From: Trebouxia sp. TZW2008
Taxonomy: Eukaryota > Chlorophyta > Trebouxiophyceae > Trebouxiales > Trebouxiaceae
Assembly: GCA_002118135.1 (NCBI GenBank)
Contig: BDIU01000005.1
Location: 208,108 to 272,107, forward strand
Direction of reading: 5' to 3'
DNA length: 64,000 nucleotides
The notes beneath the pieces were generated by a model. It saw only the letters and a list, made by a program, of their open reading frames with translations. It was not told where the DNA came from and ran no database searches. Below, piece by piece: positions 54,301 to 64,000 of this stretch. The stretch's first letter is position 1. Each line of letters starts with the position of its first letter. Made by a program: the position numbers and the translations under genes.

Positions 54301-57300
54301 AGGCTCAACCACATGTTATGCAAAGAACACAGCAGGAAACAGGCCTTGCAATGGGAAGCACCTGCTTGACCAGGGTCTTGAAGGAGTCAGCAATCTCTCC
54401 TCGTCTGAGTGCAATCTGCTGTGGAGCCACAGGAGGCGGCTGCTTAGCTATGGTGCTGGCTGCACTGTCAGGCCCCTTGGCTGAGTCATCACCTGCAACT
54501 ACTTGGGCAGTCACTCCTTGCTGTGCTGACTCACCTTGCTGTGCTGACTCAGCAGTGAATGGCTGCTGCTCGGCTGCAGGCCCGTCGTGCAACGCGTGAC
54601 TGACATTCAAAACTGCTGGGCTGTGGCCTGCTGGAGAGTTTGAAACTTGAGTGGAATGAGCGCTGGGGCTTGTTTGATTGGCTGAGCTGGCTAAGCTGTC
54701 TAGGGGTTCAGTCAGCTGCTCTGGGGAGCTGCCCTGAAGCTGATCTGCTGACGAGGATCTGCTGTGACTCACCACACTGTGCACTGATGGAGGAATGCCG
54801 ACAGGTTGTGAGTGCTGCTGTTGACTGCTGCCAGCTAAAGGCACCTGCTGCTGACCTGACTGGGCACCCAGTCCTTGCTGACCCACGCTTTGCATGCTGT
54901 GCTGCCCTGGCGCCAAACTCAAATTTGAATGTGGAGCAAACTCGCCTGCCAGCGGTGCGATTTGCCTATCAGCTTCTGATGAAGACAAAGGGCTGGACAG
55001 AAGTAAAGGACCATCAACAAGGGGAGCAGTTTCTGGCACAGGCTCTAAGTCTTGTTCATGGCTGGCGCGGGGGCTACGCCCAGGCTGTACTGTGGGTGAA
55101 CGCTGCTGGAACACCGCTGGATCCGCTGAGGGGTAGGATAGAATGTCTGAGATGATGGCATGCTCTAGAGTGGGGGTGTATCTCAGACACTGCAGCGCCA
55201 CATTGACAAAACAGGTGTTGCCTGCAACACAAAAGCAACAATCTGTCAGGTAGTGTTCACCTGATGCAGTGAGTACACATTGCCAAAACATAATTGCAGC
55301 TGTTGAGGGCAAAGGAGGTCTCAATGAGAAAGGCTGCAGGTTGCATGTAGTGACCGGTGCTGAATGCAATGCCTTTGTAGGGCATCAACATTGCGTCACT
55401 TGAGACGTGCGATGAGTTGCTTGGCGCTGTTCTGCTGAGAGCAGGGTTGGTAAGTGTAGGATACCTAGGTTGCGCAAGCCAACAACTCCAATAGGCATCT
55501 GCTCCTTTTCTGCTTCTTCATCCAGTGTCCTGCCCATGCCAAAGCACTGTCCCAATGAACTGCTGTTAGACGAGACAGCCTTTGCATCAGGAGTCTTTGG
55601 CCTGACCACTTGGCTGCTGTTCGCTGCTGGTGTCACAGGCTCACTCTGCATCATTGCACAGAAACGATTTCATGACGCATTTTACACACAGCAGATAAGG
55701 CCAAAGGAGACAGCCGTAACGTCAGGAGTCTTAGGCCTGACCACTTGGCTGCTGTTTGCTGCTGGTGTCACAGGCTCACTCTGCATCAATGCACAGAAAC
55801 GGTTTCATGACGCATTTTGCACACAGCAGATAAGGCCAAAGGAGACAGGCATAACGTCAGTAGTCTTAGGCCTGACCACTTGGCTGCTGTTTGATGCTGG
55901 TGTCACAGGCTCGCTCTGCATCATTGCACAGAAATGCTTTGATAAATCATTTTGCACACAACAGACAAGGCGGAGGTCAGGAGTCTTATGCCTGACTACT
56001 TGGCTGCTGTTTGCTGCTGTTGCCACAGACTCACTCTGCATCAATACATGGAGGTCCTGAACATGCATGAGTGAACCAACCACTCTGATGCGTCTTGCAT
56101 GCAGCAAATGTAGCCTGATTGCAAGTCTGCACTGCGGCTTGCAATAGTGCAGTAGTAGGACAGTCAACTGTACAGCAGCTGATCAGGCACGCAGACATTT
56201 GATCATACTGCTTTGATGCAGGCACATACTTGCCATCTCGATGTTGCACAGGAAATTACACTCAGCAGCTGAAGCAATGACTGCCTAAGCCATTGCTGAA
56301 TGCAATTACTAAAACAAGTTGCAGCGTACCTCCAGCACTTGAGACTGGCTCCGCTTTGGCTTGGTCTTCAAGTTAATGAGACCAGTCAGAGACCTGCCTC
56401 TACGGTGACCCTTCTTTGGCTTCTCCCCATCTGCTGAAGAGCGCTTCTCACTTTCTACTGAGGAAGTGGCAAATGCAGCAGTCAGGTCAGCAGCTGCTGA
56501 GGGGGGTGAGTGCCCCACCCCTGGTTGGTCAAGGGGGGCGTGGTCAGTGGACGGTGAGTAATGCTGCACAGGCTCGGGTGCTAAGCCGGAGTCTGCTTGC
56601 TGACTTGCGATTGTGGAATCAATGGAAGCGGACTCAGGACCAGTCAAGCTGGTATTGAACCTGTTGTTGGGTTCATGCTGAAGGCCTGCGTGACACATAT
56701 CATGCTGTGAGAAGTACTGTATGCTGAGTGAGTTAGGGTGCTAGAGTCAGTCAGTGATCAAGACCTGTTGCATCAGGCCTGACAGGCCCTATTGACATGC
56801 TAAGCGTGATGCTGCTGCACAGCATGAGTTTCAAACACGGCAGACGTACGTGTAAACACTGGCTGTCTAGCATGTTTAGTTTCCGGGCAGTGACAACATC
56901 CTTTGCATATCAAGAGAATGGCCAGGCCTGATATAAGAAGATGTGAGCATTTCAAGCACAAAGCTCATTGACTAGGCTCACTTATACAGTTGGTTTCATA
57001 CTTGTGCAGCCAAAAATTCAGGCAATGCAGCTCAAAAAAACAGCAATCAGCTATTCTGCCAAGCAGAGTAGGCAGTGGCAAGCTTCACCTGTATCGAAAC
57101 CTGAAGCGCCAGCAGCACTTTCTAGGATTGTGTCATCCCATGACACTCGCCTGCTGTGATCACCGCCTGTGAGACGCCTGCTGTGATGTGCAGTTGGGCT
57201 GCCGCCTAACAGCAGATCTAACGCAGTTGGCACACTGCCATCAAGCTTAGAGTTAGGTGCCATGGGTGGCAGGTCATTTCCAACGCCAGTATCTGCACAT

Positions 57301-58776
57301 GAAATGCGTTGAATCTGTCATCAACAGAGAAGTACATTGGTGGCGGCTGATTGCTAATGCTGGTGTCTGCACATGAAATGCATTGATTAGTCCATCAGCA
57401 GAAGAGAAGAGATGCAATATGACAAATTATTGCTGTGTTGTTGCCGACTGAGCATGCAGCAGTGAAGCGGTGCTCCAAAATGTTAAGCCGTGGAGGACAT
57501 GGAGGAGCAGAGCAGGTACATCTACAGCACAACCCATTGTATGCAATGACTGCCAAGTAGGAACATTTTGCTATATTGTGCGCTGTAAATCTTGACTGCA
57601 CCTGTCCAGAAACGCAAAGCACATTGTGCTATATGCAATGGCTGCGAGGCAGTCAGCCAGTAAGCAAGTCAAACTGTTCGCTAGACAGGCTGTGAAGCCC
57701 AGCGACTAGGTGCGTACAAACGCAATCAGCTGCCTCCATGCAAGCCTGTTAGAAGCTGTCTTGTACCAACTCCAACTACAAAGTAGTGCCTTGCTGTGTG
57801 ATGAACACTATGCATGTTGATTGTACTTGTCCACTGGAACTCTGAAACAGGCTTCTCTTGCTGGAGACTGGCACACAAGAGTGACATGCAGGCTTCCATG
57901 GCATGCAAAGCACAATACGGTGTATGCAATGGCTTGCTGTGTGTTGTACACCATGCGTATTGATTATACCTGTCCACTGGAACTCTGAAACAGTTCGCTC
58001 TTGCTGGGCGTCGGCACTCAAAAGTGACATGCAGTCTGTCATGGCATGCAAAGCGCATTTTGGTGTATGCAATGCCTTGCTGTGTGGTGTTTACTATGCA
58101 TGTTGATCGTACCTGTCCACTGGACCTCTGAAACAGGTCTCTCTTGCTGGGGGTTAGCACTGAATAGTGACATGCAGCCTGTCATGGCAGGGGAGAGCTG
58201 TGCAAGCTGCGCTTGCTCTGCAGCGCTTGCTGCGACGGAGGGCTGCGATTGTTGTGGCAACTCTAGGCTTGTTGGCTGGCTGCTACTGGAAATGCTTTCT
58301 GAGTTTGACGTGGAACTGACTTTGCTGTCTGTCTTTGACGCCTTACTTGAACCTCCCCAACTCCACCACTTGCCACTCTTAGGTTTGCTGGTCTCGACTT
58401 CTTGCTCTCCTCTGACTTTGAAACTTTTGGACTCAGTTTGTTTGCTGCCGTTAGCTGGCTTCAAGTCAATTTTGGTTGGAAGCTGACCACTGAAAGACCT
58501 GTTACCAGACAGGTTTGCAGAGGCTGCTGCTTGCTCAGGTGCTTTCTGTTTCTTTCTGCTGAAGAAGCTAGGCCGTCTAGTTTCCGGAAGAAGCTCGCTG
58601 AGGTCAGCGTCTGTAACAGACTTGCTTCTGCGTGTCAAGTGAGACCTGACCAGCTGAGTGTCACTGTCATCGCCTGAAAACGAGATGCTCCAGTCACCAT
58701 CTGCCACCTGAAATGGTGTCCCCTGTGTTGTGCTTGTCTGATTGGGGCGGCTATAAGTATGGTCTAGAGGGACCAT
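51381..58776 (-). CDS. ubiquitin-specific protease (USP/UBP, peptidase C19)
   Basis: Deubiquitinating cysteine protease. Nine exons: 58776-58113, 57292-57089, 56685-56330, 55645-55465, 55221-54362, 53859-53707, 53207-52884, 52359-52195, 51632-51381; all phases agree; 1052 residues. About 470 residues of Ser-rich, basic, probably disordered N-terminus precede the catalytic domain. Cys box: VVGLRNLGNTCFVNVALQCL with the nucleophile Cys. A Gln/Ser/Pro-rich insert of about 240 residues follows it. QDE block: DGGQHDAQELFRLLLDSL. The finger region has two CxxC pairs (VHCQKC, FKCEKC) that likely bind zinc. Then LPKVLLLHIKRFKY and the His box YDLYAVSNHYGSMAGGHYTA, with the final Asn/Asp in WYNFNDDAV. 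All catalytic residues are present. The plant subfamily cannot be fixed. The start ATG 58776 follows a likely 5'-UTR intron acceptor near 58788. Confidence 0.93.
53575..53695. repeat. AAAGCCAGC/AAAGC simple repeat
   Basis: AAGCAAAGCAAAGCCAGCAA-type repeat in the USP intron downstream of exon 53707-53859. Confidence 0.9.
55585..56055 (-). repeat. four tandem copies of the head of USP exon 55465-55645
   Basis: The exon opens SEPVTPAANSSQVVRPKTPD. The same sequence, with its TGCAG acceptor and pyrimidine tract, recurs at about 55705-55780, 55830-55910 and 55975-56045, with a period of about 120-125 bp. The copies encode SEPVTPAANSSQ, SEPVTPASNSSQ and SESVATAANSSQ and keep an open frame for some 30 codons, but no donor follows them. 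They form an array of competing acceptors in front of the true exon. Confidence 0.9.
57340..57395 (-). pseudogene. copy of the acceptor edge of USP exon 57089-57292
   Basis: GTCTGCACATGAAATGCATTGA at about 57364-57385 and the preceding TGCTAATGCTGG repeat the true acceptor region (TATCTGCACATGAAATGCG, AACGCCAG at 57281-57310). It lies about 75 bp further upstream in the direction of transcription. Confidence 0.75.
57545..58190 (-). repeat. tandem units of about 150 bp copied from the donor edge of USP exon 1
   Basis: At least three units (about 57785-57925, 57935-58065, 58075-58190) share AGTGACATGCAG, CTCTTGCTGG, ACCTGTCCACTGGAAC and TGTATGCAATGGCTTGC. The true exon runs through the first unit in transcription order and ends at its GTACGATC donor (58113). 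The later units repeat QWTG-coding sequence and the donor with changes. A fourth, weaker unit lies at 57545-57660. Confidence 0.85.
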
Positions 58777-60070
58777 AAGACAAGTGTGTCTGCAGAATAG
58801 AACAAGGATAAGACTACTTCTGGTGAGGTTCTGAATGAAGCTGCAGCACCAGTCTGCTGACGTGCGCTGCGAGCAGAGTGAGCGGTAGAGCCGAAATCTG
58901 CGTACCTGAAAATCGTTCAACTACTCAAACAAAAGGTAAGACGATCAGAGCCAAGACGCTCGGAGCAGAATATTGGTACAGGCGGCCTGGGCTTGACTGG
59001 CGACTTCGTTGCTGCCGTATAGCCCGTAGCACGCGTACACAAGCAGACTTGGCCCCAGGACAAGGGAGTCACGCTATGCGGTCATACAATGCATTGCTGC
59101 CGTCTTGCACGACAAACTGAGACGAAGTGCAACAGATACTACAGCAAGAATCGCTTGCTGTTACACTGGACAACAATGCCGTCAAGTTGCGCCGTGAAGC
59201 TGGCGTGCACAACTACCTATTCGAGCTGCCTCAACAACTGCTGCAACTCGAGAGCTGACTCCAAGCTACCGCCCAGCCCGGATGCTGATCCGATGCAGAC
59301 ACAACATGCGTGTGCTAACGCGCCTTCAATACTTGGCAGAGCACGGTCTGGCAAGGCAGATGCGTTGCACTAGCTATCGAGGCCCGACTGTCAGCATTCC
59401 CATGAAAGCATGACCCGCCGCGGCTGCATATTAGTCATGCTAAGCCTTTTCGTCGTTACCTGGAATCTCAGGATTAAAGCACGAGGCAAAACGTGCGTGC
59501 TCAGAAAGCTTCATGACCAGGCTGAAATTTTGCTCGTTAGGTGTTGCCTTTGTCAGCTCCAGAACAATTGTGCTGATACTGCATGTGATCCCTTACAGCA
59601 TGATTTGCACAGAAATTGCCATGTGCTGTGATGAGTGCCATTCACTGTGCAGCGTATGGGGAGCTTCAGCACATTCATGCAGGTCGACCGCAAAACACTT
59701 GCATGCAGAAAACTTAGGCCTCAGCATTGATCGCAGGGCAGGAGACCTAGCTGTGCTGCACGCACTGTGCAATCAAGCATGCAGAGCACATGAGTCATAA
59801 CGATCGAGTTCCCGTGAATTGGGCTCTTTGCTGTTAGCACAGACGTTTGACATACTTTCCCTGTGGACAAGACATCGCCGGTGCTGCTGTCCAACGTAAG
59901 CTAGCATTGCAGCCTTGGCTTGGCCTGAACATTTGGCGGTTGCTGAATGCCAGCCTTTAAAGCGTAACAAGCACGACACAAACTGTGTACACCTGTGTAA
60001 CTCATTGTGCACTGTGCACTCCTCACCGACCTGCAACACCATGCAATGACAGTCGTCCGGGCGTTGACAG
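58777..60070. other. divergent intergenic region of USP and VMA12
   Basis: About 1.3 kb holding the USP 5' leader with a probable intron and both promoters. Open frames such as 59410-59631 (+, with a possible hydrophobic start) have no further support. No repeats were seen. Confidence 0.5.
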
Positions 60071-61205
60071 ATGGCTTCGCCCGAGCTTGCCTTGACTCGC
60101 ACAGAAGCGATCAGTGCGTTACTGACCAGGGCAGCTAGCTGCTCAGGCCTTTCTCAGGTCGATCATCACTGCCAGTACTGATTCTGTCTACTGTCTTTGC
60201 TGGAAAGCACCGTGTGTATTGTGCTCAACGCCTAGACTGCACTGCAGGAGTTGCAAAGCGAAGCCCAGCAGCTGCTGACCAGGCCAGATGTCCCCTGGCT
60301 ATGGTTGAAATGCCTCTCAGCTGAACTCAGCAAGGCCACATCAGAGGAGCTCTGGCTGCACACTGCATGCAAAGGCTCACAGCTTGTCTTGCAAGCACCT
60401 CGCAGGCGTGATAAAAGCAAGGAGCTGCAGGCGAGGCTTTTAAAGCTACAAGAGAATGTTGACCAAGCCTCGTACAACAGGATGGTGTCAGAAGTAACTA
60501 AGAAGGTGAGGGGGCAGTTTGGTTCTGTCTGCATTGCAAGCAACCCTTGACTGCAGTGAAAAGTGATATTTATGGCTTCCGTTCTGCAACACTCTTTGTT
60601 CTGTGAAACCACAAAAGGCTTTGTTTGCAGGAGCGTGCTGCTGAAGCTTTGCGCAGCGGCGCCCTCCAAACCTACAAGCAGCAAATCAGCTTTGGCCTAC
60701 ATGTCATTGTTATGATGGGGACATTCTATGCTGTTGGCCATGTTGCTGGCACAGCCATGTCCCCCAAGACATCTGTGGTGAGCTATGGGCTAGTTGCATG
60801 GGTTGTATGGCTGCTAGGTTTTGTATGCAAGCATCAATGCTGCCTGAACTTCATTACTGCGCATGTGCATCATGGTCACCAAGCATGCACGTTGCACAGC
60901 ACTGTGATGCATTTTTATGCATGCTGCAGCCAGCTTCGTTGATTTGGTGATGCTATCAGGGCATCCTGCTATGTCCACTCTGCAGTATTTTCATGACATC
61001 AAGGCTGTCTGCTAAGCATTGCACTCTGCTTTTCCTGCAGCGGGCAGCATGTGGGTTGACCGGGATGGTCCTCGCCATGCTGGTAGAGACTGTCCTTCTA
61101 ATGCTTGAGACAAGCAGATTCGAGCAACCAAAAAGGGCCAAGACTACAAAAAAGCCAAGCACAGCCAACCCTTCTAGCAATCAAGCTGTCAAGGAGCAAC
61201 AATAG
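60071..61205 (+). CDS. VMA12: VMA12/TMEM199-type V-ATPase assembly factor
   Basis: ER membrane protein that helps assemble the Vo sector of the vacuolar ATPase. Four exons: 60071-60157, 60248-60505, 60631-60777, 61041-61205; all introns phase 0; 218 residues, as usual for the family. The soluble N-terminal half contains the conserved helix LLKLQENVDQASYNRMVSEV followed by ERAAEALRSGALQTYKQQIS. Two membrane helices follow (FGLHVIVMMGTFYAVGHVAG and GLTGMVLAMLVETVLLMLET). A Lys/Ser-rich cytosolic tail ends the protein. The RxxY motif plus the two-helix hairpin is the family signature. The next gene starts only 191 bp downstream on the same strand. Confidence 0.88.
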
Positions 61206-61396
61206 CAATGTCAACCAGCAGCACTAGATGAACTGCGTAGTTTGTGGGGAAGCAGCCAGTATACTGAGGCAGAAGTTGCAATATCGGTGTCTGACCCAGC
61301 AGGTCAGGTGCTCAACCTTTAGTCATTTTAACGCCACTAGCTGAGTTTCACCTGGCGTTGTCGACAGTGCCTACAGTGCCCGTGACTACCGATGCG

Positions 61397-61848
61397 ATGG
61401 CGAAAGACACAGTGAAGCTCATCAGTGCTGAGGGATTCGAGTTCATTGTCGACTATCAAGCAGCGTGTGTGTCGACAACGATCAAGAACATGTTGAGTTC
61501 CTCTGGTACGGTCCCGCTCAACCAGCATGAGCTATTGACGTTGAGCGGGCAGCGTGCAACTGACCTTTGATTGCAGGCAGTTTTACCGAAACAGAGCTTG
61601 GCGAGGTCAGATTTCCTGAGATATCAACGCCTGTATTGGAAAAGGTCTGCCAGTACTTTTACTTCAAGCTCCGTCACCAGAACTCGTAAGTGGTGGCAAG
61701 CAGCTTTTGATATGTTTTGTGTGCGTTCCTGAGGTTGTTGCAAATGAGAGACAAATGCTGCAGAGTGACAAAAGATATACCAGAATTCAAAATGCCGCCT
61801 GAGATGGCGCTGGAATTGTTGCGCGCCTCAAACTATTTAGACACATAG
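61397..61848 (+). CDS. ELOC: elongin C
   Basis: Skp1-like adaptor with a BTB/POZ fold that links BC-box proteins to cullin ubiquitin ligases and forms part of the elongin complex. Three exons: 61397-61505, 61577-61685, 61764-61848; phases agree; 100 residues, matching the family. Motifs: VKLISAEGFEFIVDYQAACV, STTIKNMLSSSG, VRFPEISTPVLEKVCQYFYF and the C-terminal IPEFKMPPEMALELLRASNY. All are typical of elongin C. No ATG lies in frame upstream of 61397. Only 173 bp separate its stop from the convergent next gene. Confidence 0.95.
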
Positions 61849-62021
61849 TTGCAGCTCCTGCTGTGTCATGGCTCCTGTGATGGCATGCCATGCTCACTTG
61901 GAGTGGGATGGCACCACAACATTGCACATAGCAAAGACTTCCCAGCAGAGTGGCATCGGCGCAGACAGTGACAGATGCTGCTATGTGCTATCAAAGGGGT
62001 ACTGAAGCATGGTGAGTGGCG

Positions 62022-63701
62022 TCAGAGCCTTGGAAATTGAACAGAAGTTGCAGGCCACACAACTTCACTAGTTGTACTTGAGCTGATGGCTCCATCAAAT
62101 ATTGCTAGAAACTCCTCAATTGTGGGCAGATCCTGCAAGGAATGAACATTTGAAGTCTTCTGACAAGCAAATCTGAAACAAAACTGACGTGCATGGTCCC
62201 CACCTGTGTGTAGGTCATGGCCAAAACAGTCTCTGGCAGACACCAGGTCTGCAAGAGCTCCTGTTGCAATGCCCCATAGGCTATGATTGGCTGCCCCTGC
62301 AAATGTGTTGAATCTACCCTTTGTTTTGGAAGACTTGCAGCCTTCCAACATAGCACAAATTCCTCTTTTGCATGAACCATGGTCTGACAACAATGGGAAG
62401 CAAAAAGACCTCACACCTATTTGCGCTTCAGTTTGTTGATGCAGCTCACCTCATTGAGCAATTCCAGCTGTTGTGATGACTTCTGACAGCCACTGGTCAT
62501 TCCTTTCACAGTCTGCATCACGCTGCACAACATGCAAACTAACAAGTCAGGCACATTATCAGGATTATGTTGGAAGTTGCTGAGTGCTATGCTGACCAGC
62601 ACGAAACTTTGACAGGTGGCTATCAGAGTCTGATAAGCACTGTGTAAGCGGCAGCACACAAAATGCTTCACTCTGTTGGCAGCATTATCTGGCCTTACCT
62701 GCTCTGCTCCAAGCCTTCATGCTCATCTTTGCAATCACGATTCAGCGAGCCCCTGTGCCAATGACTGAACAGCTGTACTGGGACAGAGTCTGTGTAGTAG
62801 ACCACCTGTCTTGCAGCATGGAATGATGAGCACAACATAATGCAGATGTAAAGCGTGATGATGGGCTGTCATCATTCTAAGGGCTCAAGTGCTAAGACAA
62901 CTTACCCGAGATCCCTGCAACTGTGCAGTCTCTCCAGCTGATTGCAAGCTATGCAGGGATGACATCATCTTGTCGTTGTCAACCTGCACATGGATACAGC
63001 TGGTGCAGGTTTGTACAACATCCCACACAACACCCAAGCAGTCACAGGCAGAAACTCTGGCACTCAATTTCTTGCTAGTGTTTGGCCAGGTCTGGGCGTA
63101 TCTGTGTCAGCCAACATGCAAGCTTGCTGTCATGCATGTATGTGTCTGTGTCAAAGACATGTGACTGACAGCAGATGCTCTGTCGTGCATATGCTCAGCT
63201 CGATCAGATGCATTGAAGATGCGCCACATCCTGGTGAGATCAACAGAAGCTGCTCAGCAAACACACAGGGTCAAGCCAGTGCAAATACATGCAACATACC
63301 TCCAGCACATGCAGCAGGCAGCGTGGACATTGAACAAGCAGGCCAGTAAACTTTGCTGAGCCACAGATTGCCTCCAGTGTGTCCTTGAACAAGTCTGCAT
63401 GTTATGGTTGCGTAAACACTCGTGTCACACAGATATTGCTCTTGATTTTGTGCTGACCTTCAAGAGCACATGTGGCAACTTTGTCTGGGAATCTTCTGGC
63501 AACGTATATGCATGTGGCAATCGATTTTGCCTGCAAGACAACGACGTGCTTTGATAAGCTGGCCAACACTGGTGAGCCACAGGCTCTCAGCAGCAATCAA
63601 GAAAGCATGTCGAGAGACAATACCACAGCGGAAGTATCCCTTTGCCGTTGCCTCACGACGTCGAGAAGCGAGAGACGTGCAGTATTTGCCCGAGCGACCA
63701 T
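62022..63701 (-). CDS. unrecognised small six-exon protein
   Basis: Model: 63701-63657, 63530-63458, 63394-63300, 62983-62906, 62512-62450, 62132-62022; all phases agree; 154 residues. Evidence is structural: every exon has a TGCAG-like acceptor, the frames join without stops, and the composition is even (SIATCIYVARRFPDKVATCA, LFKDTLEAICGSAKFTGLLV, DNDKMMSSLHSLQSAGETAQ, SSQQLELLNE, LPTIEEFLAIFDG). The protein is probably helical, with heptad-like spacing in the middle, and has no membrane helix or catalytic motif. It could be a subunit of a larger complex, but no family is assigned. The first exon, 15 codons, is the weakest part of the model. Confidence 0.55.
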
Positions 63702-64000
63702 ATCTGGTGCCTCCAATCAAGTTGCCTGCTTTGCCGCACGATGCGCGCCCTGGAACGCAGCACTCGCTGGCATGCTAGTCAGCTGTAATTTGTGCTGTGC
63801 TCACACATGCTTATTGACAGGTCATGCTGCAGCCAGCAAGCGCTGGTCGTATTGTTCGCCTCTGCCTCGCTATCGTTGCGAGTTACGACGTGCGCTACAA
63901 AATACGAATCGACGCAAGGCGCCATCCGTCGGTCTGATCCAGTGAGAGAGCAGAAAGGTCACGAGCCCCAGCCGAATGGCGAATGGGCGAAAGCCGACAG
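63702..64000. other. right end, no gene supported
   Basis: Promoter side of the unknown gene. A frame is open on the + strand to about 63945, but it overlaps the exons of the minus-strand gene and lacks recognisable content. Confidence 0.4.

Noticed and set aside
59410..59631. Frame with a hydrophobic start in the USP-VMA12 intergenic region
   Set aside because: It could mimic a signal peptide, but nothing recognisable follows and no splicing partner was found.
63472..63945. 157-codon Ala/Cys-rich frame on the + strand at the right end
   Set aside because: It overlaps the exons of the minus-strand gene in antisense and lacks any motif.

Overview
The window is nuclear DNA of a green alga, most likely a trebouxiophyte; the genus cannot be fixed from the sequence. 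The genes are intron-rich with GT-AG boundaries and TGCAG-type acceptors. The gene set is plant-like: two thylakoid-lumen proteins, a plastid-type RimM, an F-box protein resembling Arabidopsis At4g00755, an ankyrin-RCC1 protein resembling At3g03790 and an SYP2-type syntaxin. It also holds an outer-dynein-arm assembly factor (ODA7/DNAAF1), which implies flagellated cells. No prokaryotic operons, rRNA, tRNA or CRISPR were seen. All exon models were built by hand from homology, splice signals and phase, and every model given as complete has a coding length divisible by three.

Layout from left to right: end of an unknown gene (+, 1-350); Old Yellow Enzyme-type reductase (+, 1615-5239); Cys-rich lumenal protein (-, 5731-7573); TL17 pentapeptide lumenal protein (-, 8191-10370); F-box At4g00755-like protein (+, about 10539-12104); a receptor-like TKL kinase spread over 10 kb (-, 13790-23995); vacuolar/prevacuolar Qa-SNARE (-, 24599-26347); ankyrin-RCC1 protein over 13.6 kb (+, 27521-41123); plastid RimM (-, 42181-44229); GNAT acetyltransferase (+, 44401-45344); ODA7 (+, 46037-48771); a coiled-coil orphan (-, 49160-50463); a ubiquitin-specific protease over 7.4 kb (-, 51381-58776); VMA12 (+, 60071-61205); elongin C (+, 61397-61848); an unknown small six-exon gene (-, 62022-63701).

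The most unusual property is structural. The long introns contain tandem, mostly decayed copies of the neighbouring exon edges, each usually carrying the splice junction. In the receptor kinase nearly every exon has such copies. One, a second transmembrane exon at 18836-18966, is intact and has the same entry and exit phase as its partner, so the two could be used as mutually exclusive exons. The same pattern recurs in the ankyrin-RCC1, ubiquitin protease, ODA7, syntaxin and RimM genes. It suggests that introns here grow by repeated tandem duplication across splice junctions. A short dispersed repeat ending in a pyrimidine tract sits close upstream of two acceptors and may be an introner-like remnant.

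The genes do not form one pathway. Themes are plastid maintenance (two lumenal proteins, RimM), endomembrane traffic (syntaxin, VMA12), ubiquitin-linked regulation (F-box protein, USP, elongin C) and motility (ODA7).
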